DNA of 64,000 nt from Costertonia aggregata (GTDB taxonomy: Bacteria > Bacteroidota > Bacteroidia > Flavobacteriales > Flavobacteriaceae): assembly GCF_013402795.1 (NCBI RefSeq), contig NZ_CP058595.1, positions 221,501 to 285,500 on the forward strand, in the 5' to 3' direction. Below the pieces are notes generated by a model. It worked only from the letters and a program-made list of their open reading frames with translations. It ran no database searches and was not told the origin of the DNA. Positions 35,376 through 43,282 of this stretch are shown here, in pieces. The translations under genes and the position numbers were made by a program. Within the stretch, counting starts at the first letter, position 1. Every line of letters begins with the position of its first letter.

Positions 35376-35795
35376 ATGAAGACTTTAGGACTTATTTTAG
35401 GATTAGTATTTACAGGAATGATCGCCACCGCACAAGATGCTGAAGGCATAACCGTTACATTGACCATTGAAAACGTACTTAATGAAAATGGTAACGTAAT
35501 GGCATCTTTACATACTGCGGATACCTTTATGAAAGGTGCAGGAGTGACCGATTTGGAGAAAGCTGCCAAAAAAGGTGAAATGACCTTTACTTTTGAAAAT
35601 GTAGTTCCTGGTACTTATGCGATTATGATCTTGCACGACGAGAACGAGAACAAAAGAATGGATTTTGAAGCAAACGGTATGCCGAAAGAAAATTACAGCA
35701 TGAGCGGTAATGACATGACCATGGGACCTCCAACTTTTGAAGGTACAAAATTTGAAGTAACCGATGCGGACAAATCGATTTCCGTTAGGTTCTGA
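35376..35795 (+). CDS. DUF2141 domain-containing secreted protein
   Basis: 139 residues with a signal peptide (LGLILGLVFTGMIATAQ). The mature protein is one DUF2141 beta-sandwich: ITVTLTIENVLNENGNVMASLH, TFTFENVVPGTYAIMILHDENENKRMD and PKENYSMSGNDM. Family members are small periplasmic or surface proteins of unknown function, often near TonB receptors in Bacteroidota. A LytTR-like site with a -7 element lies upstream, and a hairpin terminator follows, so it is probably monocistronic. Confidence 0.9.
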   Translation: MKTLGLILGLVFTGMIATAQDAEGITVTLTIENVLNENGNVMASLHTADTFMKGAGVTDLEKAAKKGEMTFTFENVVPGTYAIMILHDENENKRMDFEANGMPKENYSMSGNDMTMGPPTFEGTKFEVTDADKSISVRF

Positions 35796-35819
35796 AAGCA
35801 GAACAATATATGGCATCAC

Positions 35820-35855
35820 AGCCTATGAAATCCATTGGAATTTGTAGGCTTTTTC
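35820..35855 (+). terminator. Terminator after the DUF2141 gene
   Basis: AGCCTA (35820-35825) and TAGGCT (35845-35850) form a closing stem with an imperfect inner stem (GAAATCC / GGAATTT), followed by TTTTCTATTTT. It lies 25 bases after the stop. Confidence 0.6.
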
Positions 35856-36088
35856 TATTTTATCAAATATCCGTATCATAAGATTATAGAATAACAGTTC
35901 ATTTTTATATCGATTTTACTGATAGTTTTTATAATTTTAACCCAATGTGTATTTTAAAAGATTATGGTGTCGATATATAAGTTGAAGAGATTTAAATTGT
36001 ACACCATTTCAATCGTAAAAATCCATTCGAATTAATGGGTTTTCATCAAAATGCATAACGGATAATTTTATACTATCAATACCTACGT

Positions 36089-37027
36089 ATGACCATAACT
36101 CAATTACAATATGTTTTAGCCGTTGCCGAATATCAAAACTTTACCTTGGCTGCCGAAAAAAGTTTTGTCACACAGCCTACGTTAAGTATGCAAGTGCAAA
36201 AGCTAGAGGATGAACTGGATGTTCTCATTTTTGATCGCGGAAAAAAGCCCATTTCCATAACCGAGGTGGGAAAAAAAATAGTGGCACAAGCCAAAAATAT
36301 CGTGAACGAGGCCAACCGTATCAAAGATATCGTTGACCAAGAGAAAGGGTACATAGGCGGAGAATTTACCCTTGGCATCATCCCGACCGTTATGCCTACT
36401 TTGTTGCCAATGTTCCTAAAGGCTTTTATTCAAAAATACCCGAAAGTTAATTTGATCATCAAGGAACAGAATACCGATAGTTTGATCAGAAATATACAAG
36501 ATGGGCATTTAGATGCCGCTATAGCCGCTACACCATTGGAAATTGAATTTATTAAAGAGCGACCCTTGTACTATGAACCTTTTGTAGGGTATGTGCCCAA
36601 AAACCATAGACTTTCAAAGGCAGAAAAGCTGAATCCCTCAGATTTGGAAATCAGCGATATTTTATTGTTGAAAGATGGGCACTGTTTTAGGGATGGCGTC
36701 ATTAATTTATGCAATATGCCCAAGGATATGAAAACCGAACATTTTCAATTGCAAAGCGGAAGCTTTGAAACCCTCGTAAATTTGGCGGACGAAGATTTGG
36801 GAATGACTTTGTTACCTTATCTAAATACGTTGGAACTTGATGATTCCAAAAAGAAAAACCTGAGACATTTCAATAACCCTTCCCCGGCACGCGAAGTAAG
36901 TTTGATTTACCATAAAAGTGAACTTAAAATACAGATAACCGAGGCGCTCAGAGACGTGATTTCCAGTATTGTTAGGGGAGCCATCGCCTTTCATGACGTA
37001 AAAATCATTAGCCCGCTCAATAAATAG
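36089..37027 (+). CDS. oxyR: OxyR-type LysR regulator, hydrogen-peroxide sensing
   Basis: 312 residues. The N-terminal winged helix (MTITQLQYVLAVAEYQNFTLAAEKSFVTQPTLSMQVQKLE) is a LysR HTH. The C-terminal LysR substrate domain carries GHCFRDGVINLC, which places Cys199 and Cys208 exactly where E. coli OxyR has its redox pair. On peroxide these should form a disulfide and switch on catalase and peroxidase genes. No catalase or Dps gene lies beside it in this window. The SodC and OsmC genes are about 30 kb away. A bidirectional terminator follows at 37137-37166. Confidence 0.93.
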   Translation: MTITQLQYVLAVAEYQNFTLAAEKSFVTQPTLSMQVQKLEDELDVLIFDRGKKPISITEVGKKIVAQAKNIVNEANRIKDIVDQEKGYIGGEFTLGIIPTVMPTLLPMFLKAFIQKYPKVNLIIKEQNTDSLIRNIQDGHLDAAIAATPLEIEFIKERPLYYEPFVGYVPKNHRLSKAEKLNPSDLEISDILLLKDGHCFRDGVINLCNMPKDMKTEHFQLQSGSFETLVNLADEDLGMTLLPYLNTLELDDSKKKNLRHFNNPSPAREVSLIYHKSELKIQITEALRDVISSIVRGAIAFHDVKIISPLNK

Positions 37028-37136
37028 CACAATGTCAAAATTAAGTGTCATTTCTCCTGATACTATGTGGTTGTTTGAGCTGAATTATAAGCAAAATGAA
37101 ATATATGACAATTGGTAGTTTAAATAATATGGTATA

Positions 37137-37166
37137 AAAAAAAGCCACTGTACAGTGGCTTTTTTT
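37137..37166. terminator. Bidirectional terminator between oxyR and a small minus-strand gene
   Basis: A7 GCCACTG (37137-37150) pairs with CAGTGGC T7 (37153-37166). It is a perfect palindromic stem with A- and T-tracts on both sides, so it serves both converging genes. Confidence 0.85.
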
Positions 37167-37362
37167 ATGTTTTTAAATAGATTAAGGTTTGTTCCAACTC
37201 CGGTTTATCAGTTATAAATTGCTTTAACCAAAGTTTTAATTCTTCAATTTCATAAGGTAATAACCTTGAAATGGCTTTTTGTAATTCTTTACTAAAAAGC
37301 TTTGCGTCAAAACTAACTTTTTGGAGAACGGTTTTTGTATACTCCAACATAGCTCTAGCCAT
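37165..37362 (-). CDS. Small helical protein of unknown function (65 aa)
   Basis: 65 residues from the ATG at 37362 (MARAMLEYTKTVLQKVSFDAKLF). An upstream ATA/ATG-like extension of three residues is unlikely. The sequence reads as two or three amphipathic helices (SKELQKAISRLLPYEIEELKLWLKQFI, KPELEQTLIYL) without a signal or membrane span. I believe similar small proteins occur in other Flavobacteriaceae, but this is from memory. Its stop lies in the T-tract of the shared terminator with oxyR. Confidence 0.7.
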   Translation of the reverse strand: MARAMLEYTKTVLQKVSFDAKLFSKELQKAISRLLPYEIEELKLWLKQFITDKPELEQTLIYLKT

Positions 37363-37502
37363 AATTATCAAAAATGTTTAATAAATTGGTTAATATTTAT
37401 TGCTTTCTACTCTATAAAGTTAAACAAAAAACTATATTCGTTATTGCTCCATATCTGTTAAAAATTCGGTAATTTCATGTTAAACCCAATTTTACGTTAC
37501 AA

Positions 37503-38765
37503 ATGGTCAAAACGTTTTATATTTTTTTGCTACTATCTATGATAATAAGTTGTACGAGCAGTAAAAAAACGATTCAAAAAAAAACGAAGACCGTACTCGC
37601 CCAAAGTCTTTTTGAAAATCAGTTTACTGGCTTTTTGGTTTTGAATCCATATACACAGGATACCATTTACCGTAAAAATCATCAAAAATATTTTATCCCT
37701 GCCAGCAATACCAAAATTTTTACCCTGTATACTGCATTGGAACTTTTGGGCGATACCATTCCCGGCCTAAAATATATAGTAAAAAACGATACCCTTTTTA
37801 TTGAAGGAACCGGTGACCCTACCTTTTTACATACCTATTTTGACAATCGTAAAACGTTGGATTTTTTAAACGGATTTGAAAACGTTTCATTTTGTGCAAC
37901 AAATTTTAATGAAAGTAAGTTTGGGCCGGGATGGGCTTGGGAGGATTATACCTATTATTACCAACCCGAAAGAGGTTCACTACCCATGTACGGTAATGTA
38001 GCAACTATTTTCAAAAACGAATCCCTAACGGTACGGCCGACTGTATTTAAAGAAAACGTTGTAGAATTACGCTATACCAAAGCGCGGGAAGAAAACAAAA
38101 ATATATTCTATTATCCACCAACATCAAATGATACCATAGAGATTCCCTTTAAAACGGACACGATATTGACCAAAAAAATGCTCAAAAATGTTTTGGGTAA
38201 AAAAATAAACTTGATATCCTCTATGCCCAAAGGGAAAAAATCGACTTTTTACAGTACCCCTACAGATACCGTTTTAAGAAGAATGATGCATGAAAGTGAT
38301 AATTTTCTTGCGGAACAGCTATTGGTTTTGTCATCTTCAACCCTTTCCGACACGTTGAGTATATCCAAAGTCCGGGATTTTATGTTGCAAAACGCCCTTT
38401 CTGATCTAAAACAAGTGCCCCGTTGGGTAGATGGTTCGGGTTTGTCCCGTTACAATCTATTTACGCCAGAGTCAATGGTTCAAGTACTCGGTAAACTTCT
38501 TGAAGAAACTCCTAGAGAAGAGCTTTTCAAGTATTTTAATACCTATAACCAACTGGTAAAAAGCGAACAAGCAAACAACTCACCATCCTATATACATGCA
38601 AAATCGGGTGGTATGGGCAATACCTACAATTTAAGCGGTTATCTTGTTACGAAGTCCGGAAAGACCTTGGTTTTTAGTTTTATGAACAATCACTACCGGC
38701 AACCAACTTTAGAAATAAAGAAGCATATGCAGTATATTTTTGAGTTGCTTAGAGATAGGTATTGA
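37503..38765 (+). CDS. D-alanyl-D-alanine carboxypeptidase/endopeptidase (PBP4, S13 family), lipoprotein
   Basis: 420 residues with lipobox MIISC (Cys17). Penicillin-binding motifs are present: SxxK at Ser68-Lys71 (IPASNTKIFT), SDN in MHESDNFLAEQ and KSGG in HAKSGGMGNTYNLSG. The order and spacing fit S13/DacB enzymes, which trim or cut peptidoglycan cross-links in the periplasm. The insert between SxxK and SDN is shorter than in E. coli PBP4. It ends two bases before the convergent nudK stop. Confidence 0.9.
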   Translation: MVKTFYIFLLLSMIISCTSSKKTIQKKTKTVLAQSLFENQFTGFLVLNPYTQDTIYRKNHQKYFIPASNTKIFTLYTALELLGDTIPGLKYIVKNDTLFIEGTGDPTFLHTYFDNRKTLDFLNGFENVSFCATNFNESKFGPGWAWEDYTYYYQPERGSLPMYGNVATIFKNESLTVRPTVFKENVVELRYTKAREENKNIFYYPPTSNDTIEIPFKTDTILTKKMLKNVLGKKINLISSMPKGKKSTFYSTPTDTVLRRMMHESDNFLAEQLLVLSSSTLSDTLSISKVRDFMLQNALSDLKQVPRWVDGSGLSRYNLFTPESMVQVLGKLLEETPREELFKYFNTYNQLVKSEQANNSPSYIHAKSGGMGNTYNLSGYLVTKSGKTLVFSFMNNHYRQPTLEIKKHMQYIFELLRDRY

Positions 38766-38766
38766 T

Positions 38767-39351
38767 TTAGCTGAATACCTTCATCAAGGCCGCATATTGC
38801 AATAGCATAATGGTTTTGGCATCTATAATCTCGCCTGTTGAAACCATTTTCAATGCATCTTTAAAAGCATACTCCAAAACCTCTATGTTTTCGGTCTCGT
38901 CATCTGCACCGCCACCCTTACCTATTTTCATGTGCGGTTCATACCTGCCGATAAAAAAATGAAGGATTTCGGTAACCGAACCCGGTGACATGTAGGATTC
39001 AAAGACTTTTTTTACGTGATCGACTTTATAGCCTGTCTCCTCCTCTACTTCTTTTTTAATACAATCTTCGGGATTATCACCGTCTAGAAGTCCAGCGCAA
39101 ACTTCGATCATCATTCCATCATCATTGCCGTTTACAAAAGTTGGCATTCTAAATTGCCGGGTCAGCACTACCGTTCGTTGTTCAACATTATACAAAAGAA
39201 TGGCTGCACCGTTACCCCGATCGTAGGCCTCTCGTTGCTGGGTTTCCCAGCTGCCGTCATCTTTTTGATAGTCAAATGTGAATTTATTGAGCGTATACCA
39301 ATTATTTGATAAAACTTCTTTTTTAATATTTTTTATATACTTGTTTTTCAA
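38767..39351 (-). CDS. nudK: NUDIX hydrolase, GDP-mannose pyrophosphatase NudK-like
   Basis: 194 residues. The Nudix box reads [23 protein letters not shown], which is one residue short of the general consensus but the same shape I recall for E. coli NudK, followed by the NudK-type [18 protein letters not shown]. The upstream [20 protein letters not shown] is also a NudK pattern. It would hydrolyse GDP-mannose or ADP-ribose-like sugar nucleotides in the cytoplasm. It starts 14 bases after the DUF2461 gene stop and is likely cotranscribed with it. Confidence 0.88.
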   Translation of the reverse strand: MKNKYIKNIKKEVLSNNWYTLNKFTFDYQKDDGSWETQQREAYDRGNGAAILLYNVEQRTVVLTRQFRMPTFVNGNDDGMMIEVCAGLLDGDNPEDCIKKEVEEETGYKVDHVKKVFESYMSPGSVTEILHFFIGRYEPHMKIGKGGGADDETENIEVLEYAFKDALKMVSTGEIIDAKTIMLLQYAALMKVFS

Positions 39352-39364
39352 CCTCTTAAAAATA

Positions 39365-40018
39365 TTATACCGTTACGGCTTTGTTCAAATAGCGTCTAAA
39401 GGGGAGCATTTCTTTGTAAACTGCAATCAGTTTTTCATCAAAATTATTTTTACTCGTTTCTTCGGTGGAAAATTCGGTGGCAACGGCAAAGGTTTTGTTT
39501 CGCAATAAGCTTATATGTGGATGGTCGTTTGAAAAGCCTTTTGGTGCATTGGTCAATTTTACGTCTTCGTACAAGCCTCCAAAAGTTTTCTTAAAAGATT
39601 TTTTATTCAGGATTTTCTGCAATTTCTCTCCATCATAATCAATGGCATCGCGAATACTACGAAGTCTTTTAGGGTCTGGCCTCCAAAGTCCACCCGCCAA
39701 CATAGAGCGTTCAATACCAATCTCTACATAAAAGTCACCCGTACCGGGACGTTTATCCAGTCCAGCTCCAAAATGGTCTTTATAAACAGGTTTGTTTGGA
39801 TGAAACATCAAATTATTATTGATGCGATTGATACCTTTTTTCCCTGGCGTATCATAGTATTCGTCATCAATTTCGGCCAATTTAGCGTTCATTTCGTTCA
39901 ACCAGGCTATAAAATCATCTCGGACTTCCTTGTACCACTTCCGATTGGCATCCATCCATTCTTTGTTGTTGTTCTTTTGAAGGTTTTTTAGGAAATTGAT
40001 TTGATTTTGAAAATTCAT
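39365..40018 (-). CDS. DUF2461 family protein
   Basis: 217 residues from the ATG at 40018 ([29 protein letters not shown]). A longer frame to 40030 adds four residues and is unlikely. The opening [18 protein letters not shown]...Y, the core [36 protein letters not shown] and the later [20 protein letters not shown] are characteristic of DUF2461, a cytoplasmic family of unknown activity. It is the first gene of a unit with nudK. Confidence 0.88.
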   Translation of the reverse strand: MNFQNQINFLKNLQKNNNKEWMDANRKWYKEVRDDFIAWLNEMNAKLAEIDDEYYDTPGKKGINRINNNLMFHPNKPVYKDHFGAGLDKRPGTGDFYVEIGIERSMLAGGLWRPDPKRLRSIRDAIDYDGEKLQKILNKKSFKKTFGGLYEDVKLTNAPKGFSNDHPHISLLRNKTFAVATEFSTEETSKNNFDEKLIAVYKEMLPFRRYLNKAVTV

Positions 40019-40091
40019 CCAGCAGTTCAAGGTTTTGCGTTGAAGACTTAAAAATAACTTTTTGTTTTTGAATTTTAACCGAGTTCAACTG

Positions 40092-40889
40092 CTAAAATCC
40101 CCTATCTCCGCCAATAATATCACCCAAGCCACCCAAAATACTACCTTCACCCTTATCTTTACCACCTCTTGGGATAGCCGCCAAAACACGACCGGCCAAT
40201 CTGCTAAACGGTAGGGACTGGATATAAACCGTACCTGGGCCCCTTAAGGTTGCAAAAAATAAACCTTCCCCACCAAAAACCGTGTTTTTTATACCTCCCA
40301 CGAATTCAATATCGTAATCTACATCTTTGGTAAACCCCACAATACAACCCGTGTCTACTTTTAAGATCTCTCCAGGTGCCAAAACCTTTTTAGCCAAGGT
40401 ACCGCCCGCATGTACAAATGCCATACCGTCACCCTCTAATTTTTGCATAATAAAGCCCTCACCGCCAAACAGGCCACGACCTAATTTTTTTGAGAATTCG
40501 ATACCAACCGATACACCCTTGGCCGCACATAAAAAAGCATCTTTTTGGCAAATGAATTTTCCGGAAGTCTCCGATAAATCAATAGCTAAAATCTTACCGG
40601 GATAGGGTGATGCAAAACTGACTTGTTTTTTTCCTTGACCTATATTTAAAAAAGCGGTCATAAAAAGACTCTCTCCGGTCAGCATGCGCTTACCGGCCGA
40701 AAATATTTTACCCAGAACACTGCTGTCTTGGTTGGAACCATCTCCAAAGATGGTATCCATTTTAATATCACTGTCCATCATCATAAAGCTGCCCGCCTCG
40801 GCCACTACAGCTTCTTGTGGGTCAAGCTCTATTTCTACATATTGCATTTCTTCCCCAAAAATTTGATAATCTACTTCGTGTGCGTTCAT
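40092..40889 (-). CDS. TIGR00266/AIM24 family protein
   Basis: 265 residues with no signal. The sequence follows the AIM24/TIGR00266 pattern: [85 protein letters not shown] and a Gly-rich ending ([13 protein letters not shown]). These are trimeric-barrel-like proteins of unknown function, related by fold to the mitochondrial protein AIM24. It is flanked by gaps on both sides and appears monocistronic. Confidence 0.87.
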   Translation of the reverse strand: MNAHEVDYQIFGEEMQYVEIELDPQEAVVAEAGSFMMMDSDIKMDTIFGDGSNQDSSVLGKIFSAGKRMLTGESLFMTAFLNIGQGKKQVSFASPYPGKILAIDLSETSGKFICQKDAFLCAAKGVSVGIEFSKKLGRGLFGGEGFIMQKLEGDGMAFVHAGGTLAKKVLAPGEILKVDTGCIVGFTKDVDYDIEFVGGIKNTVFGGEGLFFATLRGPGTVYIQSLPFSRLAGRVLAAIPRGGKDKGEGSILGGLGDIIGGDRGF

Positions 40890-41057
40890 TTTTTATAATT
40901 TTCCTTGTTAGTAGATGGTTCTTAGAATTTGTTACACGGTAGATTTTGATATGATGTGTAGGAGTTTATTGTAGCTTTTCTACGTCATTAATTTATAAAC
41001 CAAAATATGAAAGACGAAAATTGACGTACCAATTACTCAAAACCAATTATTATTAAC

Positions 41058-41516
41058 CTACTTTTTCTTTACCCGTACCGTCCACTCAAAATTGAAAGTA
41101 GATACCACTACCCCATCAACATTCACACCAACGGATTTCATCCAAAACGTCTGCCCTTCGCCTGTGGCAATCGTTTTATCTATGGCATCACCTATCAAAT
41201 GCCCATCTTCACACGTAAAGGTTATTTTGCCCGTTGCTTTTTTGGTAAAGCTTGCATTATTATTGGCCACCAACATAGAGATATGTTTACCACTGTTTCT
41301 GATTTGGTCAATAACCATAGCTCCAGTACTGAGTTCCGCGGCCATGCCTTGCACGGCCCAAAACATGGATTTAAAAGGGTTTTGATTGATCCATCTATGT
41401 TTTACGGTAACGATTGCCCTGGTTTTGTCCAAATGTTTTAATCGCACACCACACCACCATGCCGAAGGCAGTTTAAAAAAAGTAAATGTATTGAACTTGC
41501 CCGTAGTAGTTGCCAT
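41058..41516 (-). CDS. DUF4442 domain-containing hotdog-fold protein
   Basis: 152 residues. The pattern FNTFTFFKLPSAWWCGVRLKHLDKTRAIVTVKHRWINQNPFKSMFWAVQGMAAELSTG is the DUF4442 signature (a hotdog thioesterase-like fold, helix after FKSMFWA). The C-terminal strand ends in FNFEWTVRVKK. Family members may be acyl-CoA or acyl-carrier thioesterases, but no catalytic residue can be assigned. It is divergent from the PadR/PspC operon, with the proposed PadR operator in the shared gap. Confidence 0.85.
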   Translation of the reverse strand: MATTTGKFNTFTFFKLPSAWWCGVRLKHLDKTRAIVTVKHRWINQNPFKSMFWAVQGMAAELSTGAMVIDQIRNSGKHISMLVANNNASFTKKATGKITFTCEDGHLIGDAIDKTIATGEGQTFWMKSVGVNVDGVVVSTFNFEWTVRVKKK

Positions 41517-41588
41517 AAGAGAGTTTATTTTCTATAAAAGTATTGAAAATAAATGAAGGTTTAATTGTTAATTATTTGTTAATTTTGA

Positions 41589-41630
41589 GTACTATGTGTT
41601 GCATAGTACCTTATTTTAGATATATATTTG
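41589..41630 (+). promoter_or_regulatory. Promoter of the DUF4870-PadR-PspC operon with PadR-type operator
   Basis: TTG at 41599-41601 and a perfect -7 TATATTTG at 41623-41630, 21 bases apart. A perfect inverted repeat, GTACTATG (41589-41596), five bases, CATAGTAC (41602-41609), is centred on the -33 element. PadR regulators bind such inverted repeats, and a PadR gene lies in the operon, so autorepression is likely. Confidence 0.65.
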
Positions 41631-41704
41631 CATAAGAAGTTATTAGGTTATCTATATAATTTGTTTTAACACAATAACGAACAATCAAAATCAACGAACG
41701 AGCC

Positions 41705-42187
41705 ATGACAGAATCATTAACAAAGCACGAAAGAAATTTATCGGCCATAATCCACGCCTCAACTTTCTCCAAGTTCTTTATCCCCTTTGGGAATTTTATC
41801 ATTCCGTTAGTTTTATGGAGCGCCAACAAAAAACAATATGAATTTGTTGACCATAACGGAAAGCAAGCTTTAAATTTTCAGATAAGCCTACTACTCTACT
41901 CTATAGTACTGGGTATTATCAGTATTCCCTTTTTCATCGGATTTTTTCCGAATATTTTTGATTTGGACCACTTTGGCTTTAATCGCATCAACAACTTCAA
42001 CAACCTTAACATCAATTTTGACAGCGATGACTTTAGGTTCGGCACTTGGTTATTGCCATTGGGTATCAGTGGGCTTTTACAAGGGGTCCTATTCGTTATC
42101 AATATGGTGTATACCATTTTGGCGACCATACGTACCAACGAGGGGCAAACTTTTAAATATCCCATAACCATCAATTTTATAAAGTAA
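41705..42187 (+). CDS. DUF4870 domain-containing membrane protein
   Basis: 160 residues, three or four membrane segments: FFIPFGNFIIPLVLW, LNFQISLLLYSIVLGIISIPFFIGF and a C-terminal LLPLGISGLLQGVLFVINMVYTILATIRTNEG. The motif DHNGKQALNFQIS is typical of DUF4870. An extra Asn/Phe-rich loop lies between the second and third segments. It is the first gene of a unit with the DUF4440-like gene (one-base overlap, TAATG) and then PadR, PspC and head-GIN genes. Confidence 0.87.
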   Translation: MTESLTKHERNLSAIIHASTFSKFFIPFGNFIIPLVLWSANKKQYEFVDHNGKQALNFQISLLLYSIVLGIISIPFFIGFFPNIFDLDHFGFNRINNFNNLNINFDSDDFRFGTWLLPLGISGLLQGVLFVINMVYTILATIRTNEGQTFKYPITINFIK

Positions 42188-42702
42188 TGGGTATGTTCAA
42201 AAACATATTGGTAATCATTGTAATCATTTTTTCAACGAATGCCTTATCTGCACAAGTTGCCGAGGATTCGGAGCTCTATCGAACCTTAAAACAGTACGAT
42301 AGTATTTTGTTCAATGCGGCATTCAATACTTGTAATACCGATGTTCTGGAAAAAATTTTTACCGAAGACTTTGAGTTTTATCATGACAAGGGCGGTATGA
42401 CCATAGGAAGGGAAAGTTTTTTAAAGCCTATGAAAGAAAACTGCGCAAAAATGGATGCGCAACAACCACAACCTGCCAAGCGTATTTTATTAGAGGGTAG
42501 TCTAAGAGTATATCCTTTGTATAATAAAGGAGCATTATATGGTGCCATTCAACATGGGGTGCATAGGTTTGAGTTTTTGGACGCCAATAAAGAATATCAA
42601 AAAGGAGATATCGCCAAATTTACCCATGTGTGGATAAAAGAGAACAATACATGGAAGGTAAAGCGAGAGTTAAGTTACGATCACCAATACAAACCAAAAT
42701 AA
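42187..42702 (+). CDS. NTF2/DUF4440-like secreted protein
   Basis: 171 residues with a signal peptide (ILVIIVIIFSTNALSAQ). The mature part has the NTF2-like pattern: LYRTLKQYDSILFNAAFNTCNTDVLEKIFTEDFEFYHDKGGMTIGRESFL, then LYGAIQHGVHRFEFLD and FTHVWIKENNTWKVKRELSYDH. Such cone-fold proteins bind small molecules. No catalytic residues are clear. The start codon shares one base with the stop of the DUF4870 gene. Confidence 0.85.
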   Translation: MGMFKNILVIIVIIFSTNALSAQVAEDSELYRTLKQYDSILFNAAFNTCNTDVLEKIFTEDFEFYHDKGGMTIGRESFLKPMKENCAKMDAQQPQPAKRILLEGSLRVYPLYNKGALYGAIQHGVHRFEFLDANKEYQKGDIAKFTHVWIKENNTWKVKRELSYDHQYKPK

Positions 42703-42898
42703 TCTAAGGTACTCATCACACCTTTGGGAGTTTAATTATCAATCAATCTATCCTAAACAAGTTTTAGGTAATCATTAATCAAGGTAAAAATGTTTATTCA
42801 TTAATCAAAAAACGAAAAGTCAAACCATGCGGACGATAGCAGAAAGGAAGGAGCAATCCCGTCAAAAGCCGGGGCTGCATAAAAAACAAAAGGAAATT

Positions 42899-43228
42899 AT
42901 GAATGTAGAAAATACAAAAGCACAAATGCGCAAAGGGGTTTTGGAGTACTGCATATTGTCTATCCTAAACGGTAAGGACAAATATGCCTCTGAAATTCTA
43001 GAAACCCTAAAAGATGCGAAAATGCTGGTCGTGGAAGGTACTATTTATCCTCTACTCACAAGGTTGAAAAACGCCGGGCTCTTAAATTATAGATGGGAAG
43101 AATCAACATCGGGACCACCAAGAAAATATTACACATTAACGGAAACCGGAAAATTATTTTTAAAGGAACTGGATTCTACCTGGGACGAACTTAGAAATGC
43201 GACCAATATAGTCACAAAAAACAGTTAA
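42899..43228 (+). CDS. PadR family transcriptional regulator
   Basis: 109 residues from the ATG at 42899, which has AGGA eight bases upstream. The frame is open from 42827, but those 24 residues precede the conserved fold. The winged helix reads AQMRKGVLEYCILSILNGKDKYASEILETLKDAKMLVVEGTIYPLLTRLKNAGLL, the PadR DNA-binding pattern. The C-terminal part is short (PadR-s2-like), with TETGKLFLKELDSTWDEL. A perfect inverted repeat over the -33 element of the operon promoter is the likely binding site. Confidence 0.93.
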   Translation: MNVENTKAQMRKGVLEYCILSILNGKDKYASEILETLKDAKMLVVEGTIYPLLTRLKNAGLLNYRWEESTSGPPRKYYTLTETGKLFLKELDSTWDELRNATNIVTKNS

Positions 43229-43282
43229 CAATCAACTAAAAACATAAGGCCTTAACATCTACAGGTCATAAAAAATATACAA

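Noticed and set aside
37503-39351. PBP4 and nudK as a common operon
   Set aside because: They lie on opposite strands and converge. Adjacency alone is not evidence.
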